From an uncultured Collinsella sp. (GTDB taxonomy: Bacteria; Actinomycetota; Coriobacteriia; Coriobacteriales; Coriobacteriaceae), in the NCBI GenBank assembly GCA_902496115.1, contig CABUZK010000001.1, forward strand, positions 1-64,000: 64,000 bases of DNA. Reading direction: 5' to 3'. The notes under the pieces were generated by a model. That model did no database searches. It saw only the letters and a program-made list of their open reading frames with translations, and had not been told where the DNA came from. Positions 40,485 through 49,980 of the stretch are shown here, piece by piece (position 1 is the stretch's first letter; each line of letters starts with the position of its first letter). The position numbers and the translations under genes are program-made.

Positions 40485-43055
40485 ATGGCAGCATATGACA
40501 ACCATGTGCTTCCGTTCTTGTGGCTCAAGGGCGAAGAACGCGAGACGATTACCGAATACTTAGAGCAGATTGCCGGGGCGGACATCCGTGAAGTCTGCCT
40601 TGAGTCGCGCACGCATCCCGAGTTTTGCCGCGATGGCTGGTGGTCCGACCTGCGATTTATCATTGGCGAGTGCAAGCGCCTGGGCCTGAAGATCTGGCTG
40701 CTCGATGATGTCCACTTTCCCACGGGCTACGCCAACGGCGCGCTTTCAGGCGAGGATGTAGACCCCACGCTCAAGAAGACCGTGCTTAAGCATCACACGG
40801 TAACGGTCGTTGGACCCCAGCCGTCCACGACCATCAAGCTCGGCAACCTCATGGATCCCACGGAGCACTTTGTGGGCGCGGCGGGTTTTGACGCTGCCGG
40901 CGTGCCGCTCGACCTTGAGCTCGCCGTTGAGCAGACCGAAGACAGCATTCCCGCCCGCCTGCGCTTTGACGCCCCCGCCGGCGTTACCACCCTCGAGCTC
41001 TACGTCACCAGCCAAAAGACCGGCTTTCGCGATGAATACATCAACATGGTCGACGCCGATTCGTGCCGCATGCTCATCAACGCCGTCTACGAACCCACGT
41101 TTGAGCATTTGGGCGACGAGTTCGGCAAGACCATCCTGGGGTTCTTTACCGATGAACCGGGCTTTATGAACGAAAAGGGTGCGACCCTCGAAGACACTTC
41201 TACCAGCAGCTTTATCGGACGCGGCGACATGGCGCTGCCATGGTCGGACGAACTTGCGCGACGCCTGCACGAGGCACTGGGCACAAATTGGCTGAGTGAG
41301 CTCCGCGAGCTTTGGACGCGCGACCCCGCCGGCGCTCGGGTCCGCCACACCTACATGGACATCGCCACGCAACTCTACCGTGCGTGCTTTGACGAGCAGA
41401 TTGGTGACTGGTGCCGCGAGCGCGGCGTTATGCACATTGGCCATGTAATCGAGGACAAGAGCTGCCACACACGCTTGGGCCAGGGCGCTGGGCACTACTT
41501 CCGCGCTGTCGCCGGTCAGGACATGGCGGGCATCGATGTGGTTATTAACCAGCTCGCCCCCGGCATCGACCACGGCCCTTACAGCTACTTCCATGGCGCA
41601 TGGAACATGGAGTTCTTTACCTACGCGCTTGCCAAACTGGGCTCTTCGGCCGCGCGCCTCGACCCCAAAAAGCAAGGGCGCTGCATGGCCGAGGTCTTTG
41701 GCGCCTTTGGCTGGCACGAGGGCCTGCGCGAGATGAAGTGGATTGCCGACCACATGCTCGTCCGCGGCGTCAATTGGTTTACGCCGCACGCGTTTAGCAT
41801 GGCGCCCTTCCCCGATTGGGACTGCCCGCCGCACTTTTACGCGCACGGCAACAACCCGCAGTGGCCGCACTTTGGCCAGCTCATGAGCTATATGAACCGT
41901 ACGGCAACGCTGCTTTCGGGAGGCTGCGCCACGCACCCCGTCGCCATCCTGTACCATGCCGATGCCGAATGGGCCGGTAGCGCCATGCCTATCGAGCGCG
42001 TGGCGGCAGAGCTCACGCGCGCGCAGATCGACTTTGATTTTGTGCCCGCCGAGGCTTTTGAAGACAAGAGCCGCTACAAGGTTTCGATTGCCGATGGATT
42101 GCTTGGTGTTAACAACTGTCACTACCAGGCATTTGTTATGCCCGGTGCTACGTTTATTGGCGCGGAGACGGCAAAGGCGGCGAGATACATGACGGATGCA
42201 GGCGTTATGGTGCTTGCCGTCGACGAGGTGCCCGGCGCATTCTACGATTCCGATGGCGCGGTCGAGCTGGGAGGGCTCGTCGCAATGCCGCTCGCCGATG
42301 TCGCCCGCGCGCTTGCAAGCGCGGGACTGCAGACCGTTGTCGCCGACACACCGCAGCCCTGGCTACGCGCACTTCGCTACGAGCGGGCGGGCGAGACCTA
42401 CGTTATGCTCGTCAACGAGCACCCACGCGAGCGCATCGACTGCACGGTTGCATTTGCGACAGGCGAGCGCCTTTGCGGCACGCGGCTCGACCTGCTAAAC
42501 GGCACCGAGCCCGTTGCGTTTGACGGTGCGTTGGAGCTCGCACCCTTCGAGAGCTGCTTCGTTGTTTTGGAAGCGGGCAGCGAGGATGCGCCCGGAGACG
42601 GCGCAATCGACGCCGATGCATCGCTCGACCTGCGCATCGAAGGCCCATGGACCGTTGCCCTCTCCCCTGCCGGCAGCAATGGCGCCTTTGGTGAAGCGCA
42701 AGAGCTCGAGCACCTGTGCGACCTCACAGCCGATCTGTTCACCGGCACCTGCGGCACCTACCGATATCATGCGTCGTTTGAGCTGGCCAACAATTGCGCC
42801 GACGCCACGATCGACCTGGGAGACGTCTACGAAACCGCAACGCTCACGCTCGATGGACGCTCGCTCGGCACACGCATCTGCCCGCCCTACCGTTTTGCCG
42901 CCGACGCACTTTCCGCCGGTGCGCATGAGCTCACGGTCGACGTCATCAACACGCTCGACCATGCGATCCCCGACATCTTCGCCCTCACCGAGCCCGTTGC
43001 CCCCAGCGGCATCCTCGGCCCCGTTACCCTTTGCAGACAAAACCTGCCAAAATAA
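40485..43055 (+). CDS. Glycoside hydrolase, GH106-like (alpha-L-rhamnosidase-like)
   Basis: An 856-residue cytoplasmic enzyme without a signal peptide. The N-terminal TIM-barrel half contains IREVCLESRTHPEFCRDGWWSDLRF, KIWLLDDVHFPTGYANG, ILGFFTDEPGF and DMAGIDVVINQLAPGIDHGPYSYFHGAWNMEF. The C-terminal third is a galactose-binding-like beta region (DLRIEGPWTVALSP, YRYHASFELANNC, LTLDGRSLGTRICPPYRF). Layout and the FFTDEP motif recall GH106; activity is inferred only. GAGGAG precedes ATG 40485. The final residues and stop (QNLPK) are supplied by the repeat element at 43041. AraC and RpiR genes flank it. Confidence 0.6.
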   Translation: MAAYDNHVLPFLWLKGEERETITEYLEQIAGADIREVCLESRTHPEFCRDGWWSDLRFIIGECKRLGLKIWLLDDVHFPTGYANGALSGEDVDPTLKKTVLKHHTVTVVGPQPSTTIKLGNLMDPTEHFVGAAGFDAAGVPLDLELAVEQTEDSIPARLRFDAPAGVTTLELYVTSQKTGFRDEYINMVDADSCRMLINAVYEPTFEHLGDEFGKTILGFFTDEPGFMNEKGATLEDTSTSSFIGRGDMALPWSDELARRLHEALGTNWLSELRELWTRDPAGARVRHTYMDIATQLYRACFDEQIGDWCRERGVMHIGHVIEDKSCHTRLGQGAGHYFRAVAGQDMAGIDVVINQLAPGIDHGPYSYFHGAWNMEFFTYALAKLGSSAARLDPKKQGRCMAEVFGAFGWHEGLREMKWIADHMLVRGVNWFTPHAFSMAPFPDWDCPPHFYAHGNNPQWPHFGQLMSYMNRTATLLSGGCATHPVAILYHADAEWAGSAMPIERVAAELTRAQIDFDFVPAEAFEDKSRYKVSIADGLLGVNNCHYQAFVMPGATFIGAETAKAARYMTDAGVMVLAVDEVPGAFYDSDGAVELGGLVAMPLADVARALASAGLQTVVADTPQPWLRALRYERAGETYVMLVNEHPRERIDCTVAFATGERLCGTRLDLLNGTEPVAFDGALELAPFESCFVVLEAGSEDAPGDGAIDADASLDLRIEGPWTVALSPAGSNGAFGEAQELEHLCDLTADLFTGTCGTYRYHASFELANNCADATIDLGDVYETATLTLDGRSLGTRICPPYRFAADALSAGAHELTVDVINTLDHAIPDIFALTEPVAPSGILGPVTLCRQNLPK

Positions 43056-43079
43056 ACCTGTCCCTTTTTTGGCAGGTTT
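43041..43079. repeat. Element with CCTGTCCC core at the 3' end of the GH106-like gene
   Basis: AACCTGCCAAAA and TTTTTTGGCAGGTT arms around AACCTGTCCC, overlapping the gene's last codons. It is the inverse of 39331-39360; that copy has a truncated outer arm. Confidence 0.82.
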
Positions 43080-43098
43080 GGCGAGTGTGGGAGTTCGC

Positions 43099-43953
43099 AT
43101 GGATATCAAACGCAAGATCACCGAGGCGCAAGGCCTCACCCCCACCGAGCAACAGCTCGGCATTGCAGCCCTTGCCATCGGTAAGGACATCCGCGGGCTT
43201 TCGATTAAGGAATTTGCCGCGCGCACCAACGTTTCGGTCGCGAGCGTGCACCGTTTTTGCAAAAAGCTCGGCCTCGAGGGCTTCAAGGACCTCAAGGTCG
43301 AGCTTATTCGCTTGGCAACCGAGGCGGGAAACCGCCGCGACGTGGACATCAACTTTCCCTTCGATGCTACGTCCACTCCTGCGCAGGTTATGGAGCGCAT
43401 GGAGGGACTCTACCAGACCACGCTGGCCGAAACGCAGGAGCTGCTCGACCCCACGCAGCTTGACCACGCCGCCAAGCTCATCGCGAACGCCCGACAGGTC
43501 GACATCTACACGGGCTCGCACAATCTCTATCCAGCGGGAATGTTCCGCGACCGCCTGCTCTCCGCCGGTAAAAGCGCGACGTGCCACGACGGTGTCGAGG
43601 CCCAGGTGCGAACGGCGCTCGCCTCGGGTCCCGACCATGCGGCAATCGTCATCTCCTACAGCGGCCTTGCCCCCAACCTCAAGGACATCTTGCCGATCCT
43701 CAGTAGTCGGCATGTCCCGGTCATCGTCATAGGCACGCCTTATTGCGCTCGCATTCACCCCGGCTTTGCCGCCTACCTTACGGTGAGTGACCACGAGAGC
43801 ATGACGCATCGCATCACGCAGTTCGCCAGCCACATCGCCGTGCAATACGTGCTCGATTCGCTCTACAGCAGCTACTTCGCCAAAGACTACGACCGCTGCG
43901 CCGAATTCCTGGAGCGATCGTTTCCCTACACCCGCCTGCCCGGGCTCAAGTAG
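43099..43953 (+). CDS. RpiR-family transcriptional regulator
   Basis: A 284-residue sugar-phosphate sensing regulator. An N-terminal HTH_6 domain (about 8-75, LTPTEQQLGIAALAIGKDIRGLSIKEFAARTNVSVASVHRFCKKLGLEGFKDLKVEL) precedes a SIS sugar-isomerase domain (about 125-255) with VDIYTGSHNLYPAGMFRDRLLSAG and AIVISYSGLAPNLKDIL. The family responds to phosphorylated sugars. GGGAG stands five bases before ATG 43099. It follows the GH106-like gene by only 43 bases, with the palindromic element between them, and may share its transcript. Confidence 0.9.
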   Translation: MDIKRKITEAQGLTPTEQQLGIAALAIGKDIRGLSIKEFAARTNVSVASVHRFCKKLGLEGFKDLKVELIRLATEAGNRRDVDINFPFDATSTPAQVMERMEGLYQTTLAETQELLDPTQLDHAAKLIANARQVDIYTGSHNLYPAGMFRDRLLSAGKSATCHDGVEAQVRTALASGPDHAAIVISYSGLAPNLKDILPILSSRHVPVIVIGTPYCARIHPGFAAYLTVSDHESMTHRITQFASHIAVQYVLDSLYSSYFAKDYDRCAEFLERSFPYTRLPGLK

Positions 43954-43985
43954 CGACGAGCGCGGATTTTCGGACGCTTATCTAA

Positions 43986-44169
43986 CCATTTAAGAACGTC
44001 CCCAATGACTATCCATCCGGAGCAAGACAACGCCGCAAGAAGAGGACGGACAGCGAGCGCCGCCCAGGGCGAACAAGTTGGCATGAAAAAGGCGAGGCAT
44101 TGGCCTTCTGGTCATGCCTCGCCTTTTGAATGACAAATTGTCGCCCTGGGCGGCGCGCAGCGTCGGTCG
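43986..44169. repeat. Large structured repeat element L2
   Basis: Begins CCATTTAAGAACGTCCCCAATG, then the head module (CATCCGG, CAACGCCG, GGACAGCGA) and a nested hairpin pairing GCCGCCCAGGGCGA with TCGCCCTGGGCGGC and GGCGAGGCAT with ATGCCTCGCC. The order is the same as L1, but arm sequences differ in both strands of each stem. The small TTGGTAAA hairpin and the pyrE stop follow. Confidence 0.75.
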
Positions 44170-44197
44170 GTTACGGCGTTTGGTAAAACGCCGTAAC
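44170..44197 (-). repeat. Stop-codon-abutting hairpin after pyrE
   Basis: GTTACGGCGTTT and complement with the constant TTGGTAAA-type centre. The minus-strand first base is the G of the pyrE TAG, exactly as at hspR. Confidence 0.8.
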
Positions 44198-44880
44198 TAC
44201 TCCTGAGCTCCGTACTGCTCGTAGTAAGCGTCGATGGCGGCCTTGAGCTCGTCGTCGATGACAACTTTGCCGTCGATCTCGTGGTTGTAGAGGGTCTCGA
44301 CGACCTCGGCCATGGAAACGATGCTCGCGACGGGGAAGCCGTACTTGGCCTCGATCTCCTTCTGCGCGGTGGTCACGCCACCCTTGCCGACCTCCATGCG
44401 GTTGAGGGACACGATCAGGCCCTTGATCTCGACGTCGGCAGCAGCCTTGACCTTAGGATAGGTCTCGTCGATGGACTTACCGCTGGTGGTGACGTCCTCG
44501 ACCATGACCACGCGGTCGCCGTCCTGGGGCTCATAACCCAGCAGGTTGCCCTTGTCGGCACCGTGGTCCTTGGCCTCCTTGCGGTCGCAGCAGTACTTGA
44601 CCTCCTTGCCGTACAGCTCGTGGTAGGCAATTGCGGTCACGACGGCCAGCGGAATACCCTTGTAGGCCGGTCCAAACAGCACATCAAAGTCGTCGCCAAA
44701 GTTATCGTGGATGGCCTGGGCGTAATACTCACCCAGCTTCTTGAGCTGATAGCCCGTCACGTAAGCGCCGGCGTTCATAAAGAACGGGGACTGACGGCCG
44801 CTCTTGAGCGTAAAGCTGCCGAACTTAAGAACGTCGGACTCAACCATAAACTTGATGAACTCTTGCTTGTAAGCCTCCAT
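44197..44880 (-). CDS. pyrE: Orotate phosphoribosyltransferase
   Basis: A 227-residue pyrimidine enzyme making orotidine monophosphate from orotate and PRPP. It shows VLKFGSFTLKSGRQSPFFMNAG, FGPAYKGIPLAVVTAIAYH, the catalytic loop DRKEAKDHGADKGNLLG and the PRPP-binding VVMVEDVTTSGKSIDETY. GAGGAG precedes ATG 44880. No other pyr gene is adjacent. Its 3' end joins the L2 element. Confidence 0.96.
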   Translation of the reverse strand: MEAYKQEFIKFMVESDVLKFGSFTLKSGRQSPFFMNAGAYVTGYQLKKLGEYYAQAIHDNFGDDFDVLFGPAYKGIPLAVVTAIAYHELYGKEVKYCCDRKEAKDHGADKGNLLGYEPQDGDRVVMVEDVTTSGKSIDETYPKVKAAADVEIKGLIVSLNRMEVGKGGVTTAQKEIEAKYGFPVASIVSMAEVVETLYNHEIDGKVVIDDELKAAIDAYYEQYGAQE

Positions 44881-44992
44881 GCGGGCTCCTCTCGTAATCG
44901 CGTACGTACCTTCCAGTTTAGCGCAGGCGAAGCATCGATGCGGGCGGTTCGCTCCGGCCTTTATCTTTTTCGACAGCCTCGTTTGGCTCGCG

Positions 44993-45904
44993 CTACACCA
45001 GGCGCATGGCCTCCTGGACAGCACCGTAAAGGTTGGCGTCGTTGCCGAGCTCGGCCACCTTTATCTGCGGCACAGGAATGCCAGCAAGGGTCCCTTCGTA
45101 ACTCGCGAGGGCCAGCGGCATCTGCGCACGCAGGGCATCGACGAGCTCGGGATGGCACGAGATGCCGCCTGCGATCACAAAGACCTCGGGGTCGAGCACG
45201 GCCTGCAGGTTGATGAGCTGTCCGTCAAATGCGCGAGCGTAGCGGTCGAGCGCGCGCTGCGCCGCTATGTCGCCATCCGCGATCCACTCAAAGACGCGGC
45301 GGCCGTCCACCGGAGAATCCGCAGGCAGGCCCTTCTCGGCAACGGCGGCATCGCGGAGCGCGCGCCAACCGCCCGAGCCCGCAAAGGAGTTTTCCATGCT
45401 CGCGGCAATCGTGACATCGTTGCGCAAGAAACTGAACTCGCCTGCAAAGCAGTGCGCGCCGCGCAGGACCTTGCCGTCGATGACGATACCGCCGCCGATG
45501 CCCGTGCCAATAGCGAGTACCACGCCAAAACGCGTCCCGCGCAGGGCGCCAGCCGCATACTCACCGAGTGCACAGCACTTACCGTCGTTATTGACGGCAA
45601 CCGGCACCCCCAGCGCCTCGCGCATGAGCTTTCCCAGTGGGCTGCCATCCATAAACGTGAGCGCACCGCCGCGATGGATCGTTCCCGTGACATCTCCCTC
45701 GTAAATACCGCCGGGTGCGCTCACGCCTACGGCGTTCACGCGCTCGCGGTACGGCTCGACGAGCCCGATCAACGCCGAAACGGTCTCCTCAGCCGTGGTA
45801 AAGCCCGTCGGCAGGCTCCCGCGCTCGCGGATGGAAAAATCCTCGCCCAGCACAGCCCATTTAACGGCCGTACCGCCCACATCGATTCCAAAGAACTCCT
45901 GCAT
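44993..45904 (-). CDS. ROK-family sugar kinase or regulator
   Basis: A 303-residue ROK protein without a DNA-binding N-terminus, so more likely a glucokinase-type kinase. The ATP-binding start is FFGIDVGGTAVKWAVLGED. Sugar-binding is around VNAVGVSAPGGIYEGDVTG, VAVNNDGKCCALGEYAAGA and the ROK signature GVVLAIGTGIGGGIVIDGKVLRGAHCFAGEFS. The usual CxCGxxGCxE zinc motif is absent; the region reads AHCFAGEFSFLRND instead. It stands upstream of no obvious partner but is in the carbohydrate region, next to the GH gene 46016-47548 in the same direction. Confidence 0.85.
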   Translation of the reverse strand: MQEFFGIDVGGTAVKWAVLGEDFSIRERGSLPTGFTTAEETVSALIGLVEPYRERVNAVGVSAPGGIYEGDVTGTIHRGGALTFMDGSPLGKLMREALGVPVAVNNDGKCCALGEYAAGALRGTRFGVVLAIGTGIGGGIVIDGKVLRGAHCFAGEFSFLRNDVTIAASMENSFAGSGGWRALRDAAVAEKGLPADSPVDGRRVFEWIADGDIAAQRALDRYARAFDGQLINLQAVLDPEVFVIAGGISCHPELVDALRAQMPLALASYEGTLAGIPVPQIKVAELGNDANLYGAVQEAMRLV

Positions 45905-46015
45905 ATTCGCCCCTCACGTGCCATAGCCCCGAACGCGCATCGCCGCGACCACCACAGGGGCTGCCCTTATGATGGTCGTGCAGCAAATCGCGCCCGGAGC
46001 CGATTATCTCTATTA

Positions 46016-47548
46016 TTACGCCTCTACTTTAGTCAGACGAAGCAACATATACTGCTTACTAGGGAGGTCGATGCGGAACTTGCCCTCAAAGGTTCCGGGA
46101 AGCTCTTCCTCCGTCATGTCCCATGTGTCCACGACATTCACCTTGTAACGAGCGCCCGCCTCGCCCTCAAACTCACGATACGCCGGACGGTTGAACCCAA
46201 AGTACATAAGGACATCGGCAGTCCCGTGGCCATGATCGTTGGACATACAGGTGACATCCCAGGTAAACGTACCGTCAAGGATGCCGACCTCATCGGGCAC
46301 CCAGTCAAAATCGGCCGGCAGCGCCTCCATGTAGCGACGGCAAAAGCCAATGCGATCGGGCGAATCGCCGTAGAGCTTGCCGCCGTGCGCCCACCACAGC
46401 TTGGGTCCGCGGTCGACGTAGGTCTCACCGTGGGTCACATAACCGCCACGCAAACTGCCCTCCCAAAAACGACGTACGAGTTCCTGAGCGGTCAGGTTAC
46501 CCCAGCCCCAGTTGATGTTGCCCTCATAGCCGACCTCGTCGATCAAAACCGGCTTGCTATACTGCGCGCGCAGCATGGTGACGTCCTCGGCTGTGTTCTT
46601 GAGGTCGCACCTCTGGTAGCTCACGTGCGTAATCCACGGATGACTGTGGTCAAAGATCTCACGGCAATTGTGGATACTGCGCAGATGACCATACGGGTCG
46701 TTCGCCATGATGATACGGGCATAGCGGTCCCAGTCCTCGGCCGGCTTCCACGGCATAAGGTCCCACTCATTGGCGAGGCTCCACCAAATGTTCTTGTATG
46801 CCGAGAAGCGACGAGCGACATACGTCAGGTAGAAAATATCCTCCTCGCGCGTCATACGAGAGAAGCCCCAGTCCTCAGGCTTGTCATACGGATGCAAAAC
46901 GATGAGATCCGCCTGGATACCCAGCTCGTCAAGCTGCTCGATGCGGTGCTCGAGGTTTTCCCAAAACGGCTCATAGAAGCGAAAATGGTCGAAATCGCCC
47001 TTCTCGCCTTCATAGGCATACATCGCTGGGTCCTCAACGTTATAGTCGTAGAACTTGGGGAAGACGCACATGCGGATCTTGTTAAAAGGTGCCTCTGCGA
47101 GCGTCTCGAGCGTCTGCTCCTGCAGCCGAACATCCTGGTTGGTCCAGGCATAGCATGTGGTGCCAAAGGGCAGGTAGCGCGTTCCATCCTCGTAGGCAAA
47201 GTTGAAATCCTCGTCAGTAATGAACGGAGCTCCGTGGGCGAGTACATCCTTTGCCAGCAGCACGCGACCATGATTGGCGCCCGTGGCGGGCACGGCCTCA
47301 AAAGAGCCGGCGGCACCATCGAGCTCGGGGTCATTAGAGCTCACCGTGTAGTTCCAGACACCGGCACTCTCGGGCATAAAGTTGATTCCGTAGCAGCCAT
47401 TGCCCTTGTAGAAGCCATGGACCTCAAAGCTGTCCTGGCCATCCGCGCGGTCAAATCGCGCCGACAGCTCGACTTCGACATAGGGATTGCCGGCCGCAGT
47501 GCCCGCGAGCTCGAGCTTAAACACATTGTACTGCTCGACGATAGTCAT
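46016..47548 (-). CDS. DUF5060/DUF5605-type glycoside hydrolase (clan A-like)
   Basis: A 510-residue cytoplasmic enzyme. Residues 1-90 form a beta-sandwich DUF5060-like domain (VELSARFDRADGQDSFEVHGFYKGNG, GVWNYTVSSND). Residues 110-400 are a TIM barrel with FGTTCYAWTNQ, FNKIRMCVFPKFYDYN, the proposed acid/base in IWWSLANEWDLM and nucleophile in PVLIDEVGYEG. The C-terminus is a beta domain (YRLVNVVDTW region). It resembles GH140-type apiosidases/galactanases and DUF5605 proteins. Next upstream is the MFS gene, same direction, 87 bases apart. Substrate is unknown. Confidence 0.75.
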   Translation of the reverse strand: MTIVEQYNVFKLELAGTAAGNPYVEVELSARFDRADGQDSFEVHGFYKGNGCYGINFMPESAGVWNYTVSSNDPELDGAAGSFEAVPATGANHGRVLLAKDVLAHGAPFITDEDFNFAYEDGTRYLPFGTTCYAWTNQDVRLQEQTLETLAEAPFNKIRMCVFPKFYDYNVEDPAMYAYEGEKGDFDHFRFYEPFWENLEHRIEQLDELGIQADLIVLHPYDKPEDWGFSRMTREEDIFYLTYVARRFSAYKNIWWSLANEWDLMPWKPAEDWDRYARIIMANDPYGHLRSIHNCREIFDHSHPWITHVSYQRCDLKNTAEDVTMLRAQYSKPVLIDEVGYEGNINWGWGNLTAQELVRRFWEGSLRGGYVTHGETYVDRGPKLWWAHGGKLYGDSPDRIGFCRRYMEALPADFDWVPDEVGILDGTFTWDVTCMSNDHGHGTADVLMYFGFNRPAYREFEGEAGARYKVNVVDTWDMTEEELPGTFEGKFRIDLPSKQYMLLRLTKVEA

Positions 47549-47635
47549 GATAACGCCTCCAAGTTAAGTGATTGAATAGTCGGAGTCCGTCGGGCAACAC
47601 GAACGCAGCCCGACGGAATGAAAGAGAGTGGCAAA

Positions 47636-48928
47636 TTACTTGGCGCTCTTGATGAGCATGATGGACACATAGCCCACGGCGATGAGCACGATGGAGATTG
47701 GGAACGCCATGAAATAGGAGCCGGTGGCGACAACGATTGCCGAGGTCACGATGGGGCCAAGGATCTGACCGATGGTGTTGGCGATATTGAGGATGCCCAG
47801 GTCCTTGCCGGCGTTCTCCTTATCGGGCAGAACATCGACATTGAGCGCCCGGTCCACGGAAGAGTAGATACCGTAGCCAAGTCCGGCGAGCAGAGCAAAT
47901 CCGTACATGCCGATAACGGACTTAAGTAGCCAGGGCAGGGCGATACCGATACACATCATAATCGTTGCGACGAGGATGATAGGCTTGCGGCGGCCGATCT
48001 TGTCGGAGATGGCGCCCGAGGTAAGCGAGGCGACAAGCGACACGACCATGATCACGACGGACATACTCGAAAGAACTGCGCCGGCTTCTGCCACGGGAAG
48101 ACCGATGTACTTCTCGAGGATATAGAGCTGATAGCCGTTGATGCAAAAGTAACCGAAGATGAGGAGCAGACGGCCAAAGAGCGCCAGATAAAAGTCGCGG
48201 CAGTTCTTGGTGGGCGGAACGAACATGAGCAGCAGCGACTTGAGATTGAGCTTCTCAGACTGCTCGCCCTCGTCAAGAGCGGCAGACTTCTCGCGCGGCC
48301 AAATGATGACGGCGAGGATGCCGGTCAGCAACCAAGAGACCGTGCCGATGATAAAGCCAGGAACTGGGTTGGAGAGGAACTGCGTACCGATGATGGTGCC
48401 AATCGACTGGCCGGCCGTTGCGCCGCCGCCATAGAATGCGGAGAGCGTGCCGCGCTTGTTAAGCGGGATGCGGTCGGAAAGCACGGCAACAGCAGGGGCA
48501 AGCATGCAGTTGAGGCCAATCTGCAGCACGCACCAGGAGGCGACGATCATGGGAAGTGTGGTCGCGACCGAAGTGCTCCAGAAAGCACAGCCGCAGATAA
48601 AACCGCCGAGAACGATAAACGGCGTGCGCTTGCCAAAGCGGCTGTGGCAGTGGTCGGAAAGCGCGCCGAAAACGAGATTTGAGAACAGGGCGAAGATCGA
48701 ACCGACCGAGTTCATCGCCGCGAGAATTGCCTCGGGCTGGCCAATATTAAGGCCGTTAAAACGCTCGGGGAACAAGACGTTGGAGCCGATTGTTCCCGAC
48801 ATCATCCACATGATTCCGAAGATGATAAAGCCGATCATAAAGCGCCATGTCTCGGTTTTGGTCATGGGCTTTCCGGTATCGGGGGCGATGGCGTTCTCGT
48901 CAATCGCCGCGGCGGTTTGATTTGCCAT
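47636..48928 (-). CDS. MFS sugar transporter (SLC45/GPH-like)
   Basis: A 430-residue transporter with about twelve membrane segments. It has the A-loop motif GALSDHCHSRFGKRTPFIVLGG between helices 2 and 3, and its pseudo-repeat GAISDKIGRRKPIILVA in the second half. It likely imports a sugar or glycoside by proton symport for the adjoining hydrolase genes. The start MANQTAAAIDEN follows AGAGAGGAT. The intergenic region toward the divergent TetR gene holds two operators. Confidence 0.88.
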   Translation of the reverse strand: MANQTAAAIDENAIAPDTGKPMTKTETWRFMIGFIIFGIMWMMSGTIGSNVLFPERFNGLNIGQPEAILAAMNSVGSIFALFSNLVFGALSDHCHSRFGKRTPFIVLGGFICGCAFWSTSVATTLPMIVASWCVLQIGLNCMLAPAVAVLSDRIPLNKRGTLSAFYGGGATAGQSIGTIIGTQFLSNPVPGFIIGTVSWLLTGILAVIIWPREKSAALDEGEQSEKLNLKSLLLMFVPPTKNCRDFYLALFGRLLLIFGYFCINGYQLYILEKYIGLPVAEAGAVLSSMSVVIMVVSLVASLTSGAISDKIGRRKPIILVATIMMCIGIALPWLLKSVIGMYGFALLAGLGYGIYSSVDRALNVDVLPDKENAGKDLGILNIANTIGQILGPIVTSAIVVATGSYFMAFPISIVLIAVGYVSIMLIKSAK

Positions 48929-49052
48929 GGGATAGATCCTCTCTGTGATGGAATGCGCGAGGGCGCTCGTGCACCAAGGGTCAAGGGGTCAAACCCGCTG
49001 GATGCGGCGGCCGTGGAATGGGGTACGGCTGCTCGCGAGCGTCTGTTGGGTT

Positions 49053-49115
49053 GTTACTTACTAACTAGTAAGTAACTCCACGACCTGTATAGTACGCTTA
49101 CTAAGTACTTAGTAA
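49053..49115. promoter_or_regulatory. Two palindromic operators between MFS and TetR genes
   Basis: GTTACTTACT-AACT-AGTAAGTAAC (49053-49076) and TTACTAAGT-ACTTAGTAA (49098-49115), both perfect. Their centres are 42 bp apart (four turns) and share TTACTNAG/CTNAGTAA half-sites. They are the likely target of the adjacent TetR protein on both divergent promoters. Confidence 0.7.
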
Positions 49116-49235
49116 CCTATAAGAGCGGTAAACGGTTGTTTTGAACCGCTGAACGGCTGAGGTAAGCTATGGGGGTATACAAAAGGCATTTGGCGGCAAT
49201 ACTCGAGCCGCCCTAAATAAGGCAGCGCGATTTAT

Positions 49236-49877
49236 ATGGACACTCAGAAAACTCCCACACCCGCGGCAAAGAAACGCAGCGCTGCGGCGCAGGAACGCCT
49301 TGACCAGATTGTTTCGGCGGCCGTGCGGCTTATCAACGCGCGCGGCTTTAACGGCATGTCGCTCCAGGCGGTAGCCGACGAGGTGGGCATCACCCAGGCG
49401 GGCGTGCTGCACTACGTGGGCAGCAAGCACGGGCTTTTGGTCGAGGTGATCCGTCGCTATTACGATCGCAGCTCAACCTTAGACGACTATCTCTCCCTCT
49501 TTCATCCTGGCGGGGCATTTGAGGGCCAGAGCCCCAAGATTCCCGAATACTGCCGTCTGCTCGTGGCGGAGAACAACAGTCAGCCCGAGCTCGTCATGCT
49601 CTTCCAGATGCTCAATACCGAGGCCATGAGCACGGAGAGCCCCCTGCACGAGTATTTCAACGACCGCTCGCGCGGAGTTATCGAGCCCGAGCCCGATGTT
49701 AACTGGAGCGTTCCCGAGGGAATCGACGCCACCGAAGCCATCTCGTGCGCACTGGCGGCGATGTACGGATTGGAAGGCCGTTGGGTGGCGCGACCCGACG
49801 AGATCGACTATCCCGCCGAGTGGTCTAAGTTCGAGGACATCCTCTTTCCCCTTCCCCTCTGGGAGGGCCACCGTTAA
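49236..49877 (+). CDS. TetR-family transcriptional regulator
   Basis: A 213-residue regulator with HTH LDQIVSAAVRLINARGFNGMSLQAVADEVGITQAGVLHYVGSKHGLLVEVIRRYYDR (about 22-77). The C-terminal domain is acidic and rich in aromatic residues; a ligand is not evident. It is divergent from the MFS gene and convergent with the GH140-like gene. The ribosome site before ATG 49236 is weak (AAGG thirteen bases upstream). The paired operators suggest control of the sugar-import unit. Confidence 0.88.
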   Translation: MDTQKTPTPAAKKRSAAAQERLDQIVSAAVRLINARGFNGMSLQAVADEVGITQAGVLHYVGSKHGLLVEVIRRYYDRSSTLDDYLSLFHPGGAFEGQSPKIPEYCRLLVAENNSQPELVMLFQMLNTEAMSTESPLHEYFNDRSRGVIEPEPDVNWSVPEGIDATEAISCALAAMYGLEGRWVARPDEIDYPAEWSKFEDILFPLPLWEGHR

Positions 49878-49927
49878 GAGCGGCGGTATGCAATCGCCAT
49901 TACCAACCGCAACGGCTGTGTCGATAC

Positions 49928-49960
49928 AAAAAGGCCCGGGCTACCACCCGGGCCTTTTCT
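49928..49960. terminator. Bidirectional terminator
   Basis: AAAAGGCCCGGG with complement around CTACCA, and A/T runs on both sides. It lies between the convergent TetR and GH140-like genes. Confidence 0.9.
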
Positions 49961-49980
49961 CTTGCGTTATTCCGTTTTCC

